In this document: one piece after another, positions 1 through 9,486 of the stretch
Layout of the letters: the number at the start of each line of letters is the position of its first letter
Numbering within the stretch: the first letter of the stretch is position 1
Assembly (NCBI GenBank): GCA_015222205.1
Contig: JADFUW010000017.1
Span: 1-40,502, forward strand
Length of the DNA: 40,502 nt
Source of the DNA: Chloroflexota bacterium
GTDB lineage: Bacteria > Chloroflexota > Dehalococcoidia > Dehalococcoidales > UBA5760
Direction: 5' to 3'
Position numbers and translations under genes: made by a program
Notes under the pieces: model-generated
What the model was told of the DNA's origin: nothing
What the model saw: the letters and a program-made list of their open reading frames with translations, nothing else
Databases searched by the model: none

Positions 1-10
1 AGGAAAACAC

Positions 11-80
11 TGTTATAATACTTAACATTACTAATAGTAATTACTATAGCTAATCTTGGGTAAATGTTATACTACTTAAC
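11..80. promoter_or_regulatory. Operator-like region upstream of HTH-hisB: direct repeat TGTTATA(A/C)TACTTAAC at 11-26 and 65-80, with palindromes ATTACTA-A-TAGTAAT (27-41) and TAGTAATTACTA (35-46) between
   Basis: Repeats and palindromes read directly from sequence, just upstream of the ATG at 93. Confidence 0.55.
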
Positions 81-92
81 GGGAGGCTGGAA

Positions 93-917
93 ATGGCATT
101 GGTTGACGAATTAGCTGACAGTAAAAAATTAATTGACCGTGTATTGCAATTCCAAAAGAGCAATAAATACACTATCGAGAAGATGGCAGAACAAATCGGG
201 TGTACTAGACAAACTTACGGCAGAGTACTGAACGGGAATGGGAATGGTGAAGTAACTGCAAGTCACCAATTTCTCTGGAAAGCAATGCAATTTATTTTGA
301 CGGAGGTTAATGGTGGGAATTCCTCTAACGGAGGAAGGAGGTCTGTTATAGAGCGGAAGACTCCGGAGACCGATATCAGCCTGGAGCTTGATATTGATAG
401 CAATGGTAAATACGAAATAGATACCGGGATTAAGATGTTTGACCATCTCTTAAAACAGGTGGCTCAACACGGAAGATTTGGTATAGCGCTATCAGCAACT
501 GGAGATGACCAGCATCACTTGGTAGAGGATGTCGCCATTTGCATGGGTAAAGCCCTAAACGAAGCTCTCGGAGAAAAGAGTGGTATTATGCGAATGGGTG
601 ATGCCACCGTGTCTATGGACGATGCTTTAGCAACGGTAGTAGTGGATATCAGCGGGCGAGGATACCCTAAATTAGAGCTACCTTTTAGGAAAAATGACAT
701 GGCTGGATTTTCTACCGACCTTATCCGCCACTTCCTGGAGTCCTTTGCCATTGAAGCCAAGATTAACCTCCACGCTAAGGTTGTTGATGGCGCCAACGAC
801 CATCACAAGGCGGAAGCCCTGTTTAAAGCCTTGGGTAGAGCTTTAGATACGGCCACCAGAATTGACCCAAAGCTCAATGGCGAACTCCCCAGCACTAAAG
901 AGTTCTTAGAGGGTTAA
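93..917 (+). CDS. hisB: Imidazoleglycerol-phosphate dehydratase with about 80-aa N-terminal HTH-like extension
   Basis: HisB motifs ([69 protein letters not shown]); N-terminus [23 protein letters not shown] resembles an XRE/Cro-type HTH. Confidence 0.93.
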   Translation: MALVDELADSKKLIDRVLQFQKSNKYTIEKMAEQIGCTRQTYGRVLNGNGNGEVTASHQFLWKAMQFILTEVNGGNSSNGGRRSVIERKTPETDISLELDIDSNGKYEIDTGIKMFDHLLKQVAQHGRFGIALSATGDDQHHLVEDVAICMGKALNEALGEKSGIMRMGDATVSMDDALATVVVDISGRGYPKLELPFRKNDMAGFSTDLIRHFLESFAIEAKINLHAKVVDGANDHHKAEALFKALGRALDTATRIDPKLNGELPSTKEFLEG

Positions 918-1086
918 AGTGCAGGGCTTTCTGGTTGCGTGGTTGGCAATGGCAAGAGCAAGAGTGCTTCAGAAAAGCTAGACATCAGGAGAAACAACTG
1001 GGATTTAACTGCCTGATACTTGAGTGTACCTCCAACAACGAGGTTAGTTGTTACCTTAAAGATTACGAAAAATCTTCTTGTAAAGC

Positions 1087-2004
1087 CTATCTCAGCTTCT
1101 TACCCACTAGCCTCTCGTAAGCCTCTCGGTATCTCTTGGTGGTAGCCTTAATAACATCTGGGGGTAGCATGGGAGCCGGCGGCTCTTTATCCCACCCCGA
1201 CTCAACCAGCCAGTCACGGACCGGCTGCTTATCGTAGCTGGGTTGAGATTGCCCTACTTTATAGAGCCTGGCATCCCACAGTCGGCTTGAGTCTGGGGTC
1301 AGTAGTTCGTCAATAAGGATGAGCTTATCGTTCTCAAGCCCGAACTCCATCTTGGTATCGGCGATAATTATGCCTCTAGCCTGGGCATACCCCCGAGCAT
1401 AGCTATAAATAGCCAAGCTCTTCTTCTTTAGCTCCTCAGCTATGGTTTCCCCTACCGTATTCTTTAATTCATCCATGCTGAGTGGCCGGTCATGCCCCGT
1501 CTCTTCTTTAGTTGTCGGGGTAAATAGCGGCTGAGGTAGTTCCTGGCTTTCCTTTAGGTCTTTGGGTAGAGTTTCCCTGAAAATAGTACCCTGCTCTTGA
1601 TATTCTACCCAGGCGGACCCTGAGAGGTAACCGCGTACTACACATTCAATAGGAAGGCGCTTAACCTTCTTAACAATCATAGACCGCCCCTTGAGGTAAG
1701 AAGGGTAAGAAAATCGACTCGCCAGGGGAATGTAGTTATCAAGGCAACGAACGTCATCAACGGCTTCTACTAAATGGTTGGGGACTAAGCCTGCCGTCTT
1801 TTGGAACCAGAAAGCTGAGAGTTGGTTAAGCACTAAGCCCTTGTTGGGAATGCCACAAGGTAGGACTGAATCAAAGGCGGAGATTCGGTCGGTAGCTATA
1901 ATAAGCAGTCGGCTACTTAATTCGTAGGTATCCCGCACCTTGCCACGATAAAATAGGGGGAGGGACAGGTTGGTATTGAGTAACACTGATGGGCTGGTAA
2001 TCAT
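1087..2004 (-). CDS. purC: Phosphoribosylaminoimidazole-succinocarboxamide (SAICAR) synthase
   Basis: YRGKVRDTYEL, ATDRISAFDSVLP, IECVVRGYLSGSAWVEY motifs. Confidence 0.96.
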   Translation of the reverse strand: MITSPSVLLNTNLSLPLFYRGKVRDTYELSSRLLIIATDRISAFDSVLPCGIPNKGLVLNQLSAFWFQKTAGLVPNHLVEAVDDVRCLDNYIPLASRFSYPSYLKGRSMIVKKVKRLPIECVVRGYLSGSAWVEYQEQGTIFRETLPKDLKESQELPQPLFTPTTKEETGHDRPLSMDELKNTVGETIAEELKKKSLAIYSYARGYAQARGIIIADTKMEFGLENDKLILIDELLTPDSSRLWDARLYKVGQSQPSYDKQPVRDWLVESGWDKEPPAPMLPPDVIKATTKRYREAYERLVGKKLR

Positions 2005-3356
2005 ATTGTTCTCGGTGCCAGGTTCCCAGATTCAGTGGCTCTGGTTTTTCCTTTCCATTGTGCTTCCGTTAGTCCCACCCGTTTGAAAATATCATCGATA
2101 AAGCGCAGGTAGTATTGTTCGTTAAAAAGTGGTTCAAGCTCTTCCGGGGGCAGGCTGGCGGTAACCTCAGGGTCAGCCTTGAGCAAGATGAGAAAGTTTT
2201 TGTTCCTCTCCCATGACTTTATAGCATTTCGTTGTGTTAACTGATAGGCTTTTTGTCGGGATAGTCCCTTATCTATAAGCGCCAGCATCACTCGCTGGGA
2301 GAAAATCACACCTCTGGTAAGGTCTAGGTTTCGTTTCATTCTCTTGGGATAGACCTCTAGCCCTCTCATTACCGAGGTAAAGACACTAAGGCTGTAATCT
2401 AGCGCCAGGCATGAGTCCGGCAGGATTACCCGTTCGGTGGAAGAATGGCTTATGTCTCGTTCGTGCCATAGGGCGATATTTTCCATTGAGGTTAGGGCAT
2501 AGCCCCTTATGAGCCGGGCTAAGCCGCAGATTCTCTCGCAAAGCTCAGGATTACGTTTGTGTGGCATGGCTGAAGAGCCGGTTTGGCTGGCCCCGAAGGG
2601 TTCGGCTACCTCTCGAACCTCAGTTCGCTGCAGTCCTCTTATCTCAGTGGCAAATTTCTCTAAGGAGCTGGCGATTATAGCTAGGGTGGTAGTGAATTGG
2701 GCATGGCGGTCACGCTGCAGAATCTGGCTTGATACCGGGGCTGGGGTAAGCCCTAGCTTGGCACAAGCCTTCTCTTCAACCTCGGGGGGTAGTGTGGCAT
2801 AGGTGCCTACGGCTCCGGAAATTTTGCCGGCAGCGATGACTTTCCTGGCAGCCGTAAGCCTTTGACGCTGGCGTTTCATCTCCTCAACCCATATTGCCAG
2901 CTTCAAGCCAAAGGAAATTGGTTCGGCATGGATGCCATGGGTACGCCCAATCATAGCCGTGTATTTATGTTCTATTGCCTTTTGTGCTAACACCGAGATA
3001 AGTTCTTTTATATCTTGATTAAGTATCTCCGTTGCCTCAACAAGCTGTAGGCCGAGGGCAGTATCAATTACATCAGAGGAGGTAAGACCAAGATGAATAA
3101 AGCGTGATTCCTTACCCAAGCTCTCGGATACAGAACCCAGAAAAGCAGTCATATCGTGGTGGGTTTCTTTGAGAATCTCCTCCATGCGTTTAAGATTAAC
3201 GCGAGCCAGTTTTATCTTAGGGACAGCTTCCCTGGGAATGAAACCCAGTTCCGCCCAGGCTTCACAGACAGTAATCTCTACATCAAGCCACTTATTAAAC
3301 TTATTCTCGTCTGACCACACCCGTTTCATTTGAGGGCGGGAATACCGTTCAATCAT
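2001..3356 (-). CDS. purB: Adenylosuccinate lyase
   Basis: Signature GSSAMPHKRNPELCERICGLAR; TSSDVIDTALGLQL; overlaps purC start by 4 bp. Confidence 0.96.
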   Translation of the reverse strand: MIERYSRPQMKRVWSDENKFNKWLDVEITVCEAWAELGFIPREAVPKIKLARVNLKRMEEILKETHHDMTAFLGSVSESLGKESRFIHLGLTSSDVIDTALGLQLVEATEILNQDIKELISVLAQKAIEHKYTAMIGRTHGIHAEPISFGLKLAIWVEEMKRQRQRLTAARKVIAAGKISGAVGTYATLPPEVEEKACAKLGLTPAPVSSQILQRDRHAQFTTTLAIIASSLEKFATEIRGLQRTEVREVAEPFGASQTGSSAMPHKRNPELCERICGLARLIRGYALTSMENIALWHERDISHSSTERVILPDSCLALDYSLSVFTSVMRGLEVYPKRMKRNLDLTRGVIFSQRVMLALIDKGLSRQKAYQLTQRNAIKSWERNKNFLILLKADPEVTASLPPEELEPLFNEQYYLRFIDDIFKRVGLTEAQWKGKTRATESGNLAPRTI

Positions 3357-3817
3357 TTGTTGTCTCCTTGTAGATCACTTCTATATTTTTCGTAGGCTTT
3401 TCGTATCTCGCTATGCTGCAGGCCTAAAATCTCAGCCGCTAGATAAGCAGCATTCTTAGCCCCAGCAGTACCTATAGCCATACCGGCAACAGGTATTCCA
3501 GCCGGCATCTGAACTATGGAGTAGAGGGCATCAACCCCCTTTAATTCACTGGTCGCCAGTGGCACGCCGATAACAGGTAGCGTTGTCCAGCTGGCCAGAA
3601 CCCCGGGGAGATGAGCGGCACCACCGGCGGCGGCGATGATGACCTCAATTCCCCTATCCCTGGCAGCCAGTCCAAACTGACGAGCTTTTTCCGGGTTACG
3701 GTGGGCTGATATTACCGACAGTTCGTAGTTAATACCAAGCTTATTTAGTACTTCCATTGCTGGACGCATAAGTTCTGTATCTGATTTACTACCCATAACT
3801 ACAGCTACTAACGACAT
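3353..3817 (-). CDS. purE: N5-carboxyaminoimidazole ribonucleotide mutase
   Basis: VVMGSKSDTELMRPAMEVL, SAHRNPEKA, AAAGGAAHLPGVLAS. Confidence 0.96.
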   Translation of the reverse strand: MSLVAVVMGSKSDTELMRPAMEVLNKLGINYELSVISAHRNPEKARQFGLAARDRGIEVIIAAAGGAAHLPGVLASWTTLPVIGVPLATSELKGVDALYSIVQMPAGIPVAGMAIGTAGAKNAAYLAAEILGLQHSEIRKAYEKYRSDLQGDNK

Positions 3818-3975
3818 TTCAACCTCACCCCCCTCTAGGTTTTATTTGTTAACCCTATCCCCTTCTCCATATTAAATCCCTCTCACTCTCCCTTTTTCAA
3901 AGGGAGAAGTTCTTCCCCCCTTTTGTAAAGGGGGACTTAGGGGGATTTCCTGGGGACTCCGTCCCTCTAAAACTC
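3815..3975. repeat. Intergenic GC-rich hairpin-repeat cluster, divergent relative of the repeat family noted elsewhere
   Basis: CTCCCTTTTTCAAAGGGAG, CCCCCTTTTGTAAAGGGGG, ACTTAGGGGG, GGGGACTCCGTCCCT. Confidence 0.55.
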
Positions 3976-3984
3976 CCTGAAAAG

Positions 3985-4197
3985 CTAATCTACATAGCCT
4001 CCTAACTCTTTAGCCTTCTGCCGAAACTTCTCCCACGCTTCATCAGCATCCCTGATTGCTCTCTTCTGTTCGGGTGTAAACTCTGCCTCTGCGGTTGCAG
4101 GAGTACCACCCGGGAAAAGCTTCGCAAGCTTGGCGACTTTGTCACTGAGGCTGCTACGGAGTTGCACCAGTTCCTTAAAATCTTCGAAAGTAGCCAC
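3985..4197 (-). CDS. Small hydrophilic hypothetical protein (70 aa)
   Basis: ORF with GTG start; charged helical composition; no overlapping better ORF. Confidence 0.5.
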   Translation of the reverse strand: MATFEDFKELVQLRSSLSDKVAKLAKLFPGGTPATAEAEFTPEQKRAIRDADEAWEKFRQKAKELGGYVD

Positions 4198-4347
4198 TGT
4201 TTGACACTCCCTTAATTCCTCCTTTCCTTCAAAGAAGAAGAGGATTTGGTTTTGAAGGGTTTCCTCCTTTGGGCATATTTTATCAACACGCTTTTATCTG
4301 TGATACTACTGGCTCAATAAGTCTTTTTCTCTGACGTCGTGCCTATT

Positions 4348-4932
4348 TTATTCTCCTAGCAGCGCAAAAGTGTCACTAGCAATAAAGCTCTTGCCATCTG
4401 GTGTTTCTAGCGTGACTTCAAGAATGCCAATTTGCCCCTTTGGCTGGAAGTCCTTATACTCCAGCCGGATAGAGGCACCAGAAAGCCAATCATAATCATC
4501 TTTATCTACTTGGATGTTGCTCCACTCCTGAACCAAGTTACCTTTTCTTGCCTCCGGGTATTCAAGTCTAAGCCAGAGTTTAGCACTGACCACACCCGGG
4601 GTCTCGACCACATTATCCTCTGCATCCTTGGGTGTGAGGTTGAATTCAATGCCATCTACCTCTGGGTCAGCATCCCAATTCTTCGCCATAGTCCAAACTC
4701 TGTCTATGGTTACGACCTGTGTTGGTGTTTCTGGAGCAGGTGTTGTTTCTGGAGGAGGACTAGGACTTGGAGTAGAATTAGAAGGCTCGCTAGGTGCTAG
4801 TGCATAAGTATAACCTGGTGGGGGTGGTGGAGCGCCTTCACCGGGATAGGGTAGAACTTTAGGCTCCGATTCAGCACAAGCAGTCAATAATAGTATGCCT
4901 GCGATTAGGACAGTTAATAATATCCTTCTCAT
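4348..4932 (-). CDS. Putative lipoprotein with Pro-rich linker, unknown function
   Basis: Lipobox-like MRRILLTVLIAGILLLTAC; start moved to ATG at 4932, preceded by AAGGAGGCTGAA. Confidence 0.75.
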   Translation of the reverse strand: MRRILLTVLIAGILLLTACAESEPKVLPYPGEGAPPPPPGYTYALAPSEPSNSTPSPSPPPETTPAPETPTQVVTIDRVWTMAKNWDADPEVDGIEFNLTPKDAEDNVVETPGVVSAKLWLRLEYPEARKGNLVQEWSNIQVDKDDYDWLSGASIRLEYKDFQPKGQIGILEVTLETPDGKSFIASDTFALLGE

Positions 4933-4986
4933 TTCAGCCTCCTTACCACCCGGATTACAGGTATGGCTATTTAGGCTAGTCAAACT

Positions 4987-6255
4987 CTATTCTGTTTTTA
5001 CCAGCGCAATATCTTTCCTATAGTGGCAGCCCTCAAAGTGAATTCGGGGGATATTATTATAGACCTTCTCTCTGGCTTCGGCAATAGTCTTACCGGTAGC
5101 CACTACGGTGAGCACGCGTCCTCCGTTAGTTAATACCTGTCCTGGCTCTGAGCCTACCTTGGTTCCGGCGTGAAATACCATAATGTCTTTATCCAGACTG
5201 TCCAGCCCGGTGATGGGGAGGCCGGTCTCATAGCTACCGGGATAGCCACCTGATGCCATTACCACACCAACGCAGGCATTCTCACTCCATTTTACATCTA
5301 CCTGGTCCAGATTGCCATTTATTACGGCCATGAAGATATCCACCAGGTCGGTCTCAAGTAAGGGCAGGGTAACCTGTGATTCTGGGTCACCGAACCGGGC
5401 ATTAAATTCTAGCACCTTTGGCCCGTCTCTGGTAACCATTAAACCCCCATAAAGGACACCCTTATAGGGTCTATCTTCTTTAGCCATAGCCTTTACTGTC
5501 GGCTTAAGTATGGTCTCGGTTACTTCTTGGGATAGTGCCGGGCTGGTAAAGTGGGGTGGGCTATAGCTACCCATACCACCGGTATTGGGTCCCTGGTCTT
5601 CATCAAATACTGATTTGTAATCGCAAGCTGAGACCATAGGGATGACAGTTTTGCCATCAGTAAAGACAAAAGAGCTCATCTCTTTTCCCGATAGGCACTC
5701 CTCAATGATTACCCTATCTCCGGAAGCACCAAAGGCTTTAGCCTCCATAATATTATAGAGGGTATCCAGGGCTTGCGGGATGGAATTGGCTACGGTTACT
5801 CCTTTGCCGGCTGCTAGCCCGTCTGCTTTAACGACTATGGGTGACGTTTGTTGCCCGAGATACTCCTTTGCCCTGCTATATTCAGCAAAACTGACACTTC
5901 GGGCACAAGGGATACCGTATTTTTGCAGTAGTTCTTTGGCAAACACCTTGCTTGACTCTATCTCGGCAGCTACTTTACTGGGGCCAAAGATAGGAATACC
6001 TCTACTTTGAAAGTAGTCAACGATACCACTGGCTAGGGGCGCCTCCGGCCCAACAACGACAAGCTCAATGCCCTTTCCCCGGGCTATTTTAGCCAGTGAC
6101 TCTATGTCAGTAGGCTTGATATTCAGGTTATAGGCAATCTGAGCCGTGCCAGCATTACCCGGAGCGACATAAATCCTCTTAACCTTAGGACTCTGGGATA
6201 GCTTCCAGACCAGGGTGTGTTCCCTAGCTCCGCTACCAACAACCAGTATCTTCAG
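4987..6255 (-). CDS. purD: Phosphoribosylamine-glycine ligase; probable CTG start at complement(6253..6255)
   Basis: ATP-grasp motifs (VVKADGLAAGKGVTVA, GPNTGGMGSYSPP, EFNARFGDPE); reading frame extends upstream of the listed ORF start (5946) encoding (L/M)KILVVGSGAREHTLVWKL, and an in-frame TGA lies two codons before the CTG. Confidence 0.93.
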   Translation of the reverse strand: MKILVVGSGAREHTLVWKLSQSPKVKRIYVAPGNAGTAQIAYNLNIKPTDIESLAKIARGKGIELVVVGPEAPLASGIVDYFQSRGIPIFGPSKVAAEIESSKVFAKELLQKYGIPCARSVSFAEYSRAKEYLGQQTSPIVVKADGLAAGKGVTVANSIPQALDTLYNIMEAKAFGASGDRVIIEECLSGKEMSSFVFTDGKTVIPMVSACDYKSVFDEDQGPNTGGMGSYSPPHFTSPALSQEVTETILKPTVKAMAKEDRPYKGVLYGGLMVTRDGPKVLEFNARFGDPESQVTLPLLETDLVDIFMAVINGNLDQVDVKWSENACVGVVMASGGYPGSYETGLPITGLDSLDKDIMVFHAGTKVGSEPGQVLTNGGRVLTVVATGKTIAEAREKVYNNIPRIHFEGCHYRKDIALVKTE

Positions 6256-6330
6256 TATTCACCCCTTATTATTAAGATTTTTGGCAACCTTACCCCCTGC
6301 ATCCGAGTTTATTTCACTATGGGCCAGTCC

Positions 6331-6789
6331 TCATTGAATCCAGTACTCTATCAGCACATCTATCTCGCCCTTAGGGGTGGCTGATTTAACACTCATTATA
6401 TAGAACCCCGCTTCCGGGGCGGTAAATCTAAAGTGCCCTTCAGCGGCTGCCTTAATTTTTTTCTCCTGGAGATGACCTAACCCGGTATCTTTTATATTGC
6501 CGGCACGACCATCGCTGGTCTCATAGCCCAGCATCTCCTCGGACGGGGTGATAGCAGAAAACATTACCGCCGCACCCTCGGCATAGAAATCCAGGATTAA
6601 TTCTTGCTCAGGCTCAAGGTAAATATTAAAGCTGTGGGTATCATACTCATCGGTATTTCCCGGTGTTGTATCTGATGATAACTGAAAACTTAGCTTTTCA
6701 TAAGCGGGCTGCTCTGGCCCCGGGATACACGCTCCCAGAAGAAGCACTGCTGCCAGTAAAGCTCCTATGATAATCAGTTTCTTACGCAT
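6331..6789 (-). CDS. Putative lipoprotein, unknown function
   Basis: Signal peptide/lipobox MRKKLIIIGALLAAVLLLGAC. Confidence 0.7.
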   Translation of the reverse strand: MRKKLIIIGALLAAVLLLGACIPGPEQPAYEKLSFQLSSDTTPGNTDEYDTHSFNIYLEPEQELILDFYAEGAAVMFSAITPSEEMLGYETSDGRAGNIKDTGLGHLQEKKIKAAAEGHFRFTAPEAGFYIMSVKSATPKGEIDVLIEYWIQ

Positions 6790-6823
6790 TCCTAAATCCT
6801 TTTACCTTTATTAAAAGATTTTT

Positions 6824-6866
6824 GGTAACCTCACCCCCTGTGTCCCCCTCTCCTTTGAAGGAGAGG
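6824..6866 (-). repeat. Interspersed hairpin repeat copy (partial)
   Basis: CCTCACCCCCTGTGTCCCCCTCTCCTTTGAAGGAGAGGGGG. Confidence 0.75.
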
Positions 6867-6890
6867 GGGAAGGACGAGACTTTATGTGAA

Positions 6891-7193
6891 TCACCTAATT
6901 AGGCGTGTTTTTAGCATTCCGGTGGGCTTCACCGTTCCGCCCCCTACCACTACAACCCAATCTATTCCCCAAGTGCCATCTGACCTTTGGACTATTGTGC
7001 CCCTTTTCTCACCAGTTCGCTCAATATCTTCTATTAGTCTTTCCATTTGGCTAAGTTCTGTTGGTGTTACCCTAGCAATCAGTACTGCATTTATTCGTCT
7101 TAATAGCGTGCTAGTTTTCGTATGAACCAACCAGCCTACTAAGGCTGTAGCGATGATGCCCGAGATCGCTAAGACAAGTGCTGCTATTGTCAT
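6891..7193 (-). CDS. Small single-TM hypothetical protein
   Basis: N-terminal hydrophobic helix MTIAALVLAISGIIATALVGWLV followed by a charged region. Confidence 0.5.
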   Translation of the reverse strand: MTIAALVLAISGIIATALVGWLVHTKTSTLLRRINAVLIARVTPTELSQMERLIEDIERTGEKRGTIVQRSDGTWGIDWVVVVGGGTVKPTGMLKTRLIR

Positions 7194-7196
7194 TTC

Positions 7197-7275
7197 CTCA
7201 CCCCCTGTGTCCCCCTCTCCTTTCTAGGAGAGGGGGAATTGTTTATGTAAGAGAGGCTTCGCCTCTCTTTGACTC
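7197..7275 (-). repeat. Interspersed two-hairpin repeat copy
   Basis: CCCCCTCTCCTTTCTAGGAGAGGGGG plus perfect palindrome GAGAGGCTTCGCCTCTC (7251-7267). Confidence 0.8.
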
Positions 7276-7725
7276 TCCTCTAATATCCCCTGTCAAAAGT
7301 CTCCATGCATCACAATATTTATTAAGCAATACACAACGTGGCTGGTCATCCCCTCTTCTTGTCCCACCCAGATCCAACCTGCGATGTGTAAAGTTCTGTT
7401 CTGCTCCGATCTTTGTAGAATAATCCTTAAAGATTTCGCCTGGAAAAACCCAGATTTCGGGGTTCTCTTTAGATTTTGACATATCGACCCATACGATAAA
7501 ACGTCTTCGCAGTAGCTGCAGGTTGTCAGGAACCCATGCAGCAAGACTCCACTCTTTTTCTGTCGATTTAACTTGTATCTCTTTGTAAGTCCCGTCTTTC
7601 TGCCGTACTACAGCGTCAATACCTGTATCTATAACTGGAAGATAGAGGTCAGCTCCTTCCTCGATTAGCTTGCTGAAGACTAGAAACTCAGCAAACTTTC
7701 CTTTTTGCTGGCTTGTACGCTCCAT
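7243..7725 (-). CDS. PD-(D/E)XK-like endonuclease-fold protein
   Basis: KGKFAEFLVFSKLIEEGADLYLPVIDTGIDAVVRQKDGTYKEIQVKS resembles the E..D..ExK nuclease core; C-terminus runs into the repeat. Confidence 0.6.
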   Translation of the reverse strand: MERTSQQKGKFAEFLVFSKLIEEGADLYLPVIDTGIDAVVRQKDGTYKEIQVKSTEKEWSLAAWVPDNLQLLRRRFIVWVDMSKSKENPEIWVFPGEIFKDYSTKIGAEQNFTHRRLDLGGTRRGDDQPRCVLLNKYCDAWRLLTGDIRGESKRGEASLT

Positions 7726-7737
7726 TGCTACTACCCC

Positions 7738-9462
7738 TTACTCCCACTCTATAGTTGAGGGGGGCTTGGAGGTTATATCGTAGACCACCCGGTTTACTTC
7801 GGGCACCTCGTTGACAATGCGGTTAGAAATCCTGGCCAGCAGGTCGTAGGGGAGGCGTGCCCAGTCAGCCGTCATAGCGTCCTCGCTGGTTACGGCACGG
7901 ATAGAAACTAAGTAGCCATAGGTTCTAAAGTCCCCCATTACCCCGACGCTTTTAACATCGGTGAGTATAGCAAAGCTCTGCCATAGCTGACGGTATAGCT
8001 TTGCCTTCTTAATCTCGTTCATGACAACCCAATCAGCACTGCGCAGTATCTCTAGTTTCTCCTTGGTTACCTCACCTATAATACGGATGGCTAGACCGGG
8101 ACCAGGGAAAGGTTGTCGCCATATCATCTCCTCGGGGAGACCCAGCTCCAGCCCCACCTGGCGCACCTCATCCTTAAACAGGTACCGCAGAGGTTCAATC
8201 AGGTTGAGCGTCATCTTAGCGGGCAAACCGCCCACATTATGGTGAGTTTTTATTTTAGCTGAGGCTTTGCTTCCTGAAGACGCACTCTCAATGACATCGG
8301 GGTAGAGCGTTCCCTGAGCGAGAAAATCAACCTTACCTATCCTGCTTGCTTCCTCCTCAAATACCTTGATGAATTCCTCACCGATAACCTTGCGCTTTAC
8401 CTCGGGGTTTACTACTCCCTTTAAGCAGTGAAGAAATCTTTCACTGGCGTCGATATGGATAATATTCATACCTAGATTAAGATGGAAAATATTAAAGGTT
8501 CTCTCTACTTCTTCACGACGCAGGAGTCCGTTGTTGACAAAGATGCAGGTAAGCTGGTTGCCAATAGCTCGGTGAATGAGGGTAGCCACTACTGCTGAAT
8601 CAACGCCGCCGGAGAGAGCATTGATAACCTTGCCTCTACCCACCTGTTCTTTGATTCTGGCTAGGCTGTCCTTGGTAAAATTACCCATTGTCCAGTTTCC
8701 GCGACAGCCACATATTCGGTAGGCGAAGTTCTTAAGGATAGTCTTCCCCTGAGGGGTATGGGCTACCTCAGGGTGAAACTGGAGGCCAAATATTCTCTTA
8801 TCGTTACCCATAATGGCAAAGGGTGAACCTTCAGTATAAGCTAGGGCACTAAAACCTGGGGGCATTTCTTCAATCTGGTCACCATGGCTCATCCACACCG
8901 GCAAGGAGGTGTCTAAATCAGCAAGTAGCGGTGAATCTACATTGCTTACGTGAAGGACGGCATGGCCATATTCATGCTTAGTGGCTGGCATAACCTTTCC
9001 ACCCAGCTGATGGGTTATAACTTGCATCCCATAGCATATACCCAGTATGGGCAGGTTACTTTCATAAATGTAGGCTGGTGCCAGCGGTGCCCCCGGTTCG
9101 TAAACACTGGCCGGTCCGCCAGAAAGGATAAACCCCTTGGGATTTAAGGAGATTATCTTTTCCCAGGGGGTATCATAAGGTAACAGCTCACAGTATACCT
9201 GACACTCACGTATTCGTCGGGCGATGAGCAAGCTGTATTGTGAGCCAAAGTCGATGACGATTATGGCTTCGCGCTCGGCACCAGAGATAGCCTCTTCGGG
9301 TGCTGATGGCTGCTCGCCACCTAGCTCTTTGGCAATCTCCAAATAAGTGGAGACTTCAATATCGCCACTGGTAGTTACACGGTGGCTGCCTAAATCTTGT
9401 TTTGACTTATCTTTAGTCATCTCTATGCCAAAGATTACCACACTGTGATATACTGTCGTCAA
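7738..9462 (-). CDS. guaA: GMP synthase (glutamine-hydrolysing) with N-terminal extension
   Basis: [58 protein letters not shown]. Confidence 0.96.
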   Translation of the reverse strand: MTTVYHSVVIFGIEMTKDKSKQDLGSHRVTTSGDIEVSTYLEIAKELGGEQPSAPEEAISGAEREAIIVIDFGSQYSLLIARRIRECQVYCELLPYDTPWEKIISLNPKGFILSGGPASVYEPGAPLAPAYIYESNLPILGICYGMQVITHQLGGKVMPATKHEYGHAVLHVSNVDSPLLADLDTSLPVWMSHGDQIEEMPPGFSALAYTEGSPFAIMGNDKRIFGLQFHPEVAHTPQGKTILKNFAYRICGCRGNWTMGNFTKDSLARIKEQVGRGKVINALSGGVDSAVVATLIHRAIGNQLTCIFVNNGLLRREEVERTFNIFHLNLGMNIIHIDASERFLHCLKGVVNPEVKRKVIGEEFIKVFEEEASRIGKVDFLAQGTLYPDVIESASSGSKASAKIKTHHNVGGLPAKMTLNLIEPLRYLFKDEVRQVGLELGLPEEMIWRQPFPGPGLAIRIIGEVTKEKLEILRSADWVVMNEIKKAKLYRQLWQSFAILTDVKSVGVMGDFRTYGYLVSIRAVTSEDAMTADWARLPYDLLARISNRIVNEVPEVNRVVYDITSKPPSTIEWE

Positions 9463-9486
9463 GGGGAAACCGATTATTTTTAGTAG

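Noticed and set aside
918-1086. Terminator from AAGATT-ACGAAA-AATCTT between hisB and purC
   Set aside because: Stem is AT-rich and short with no T-run in either direction; too weak to call
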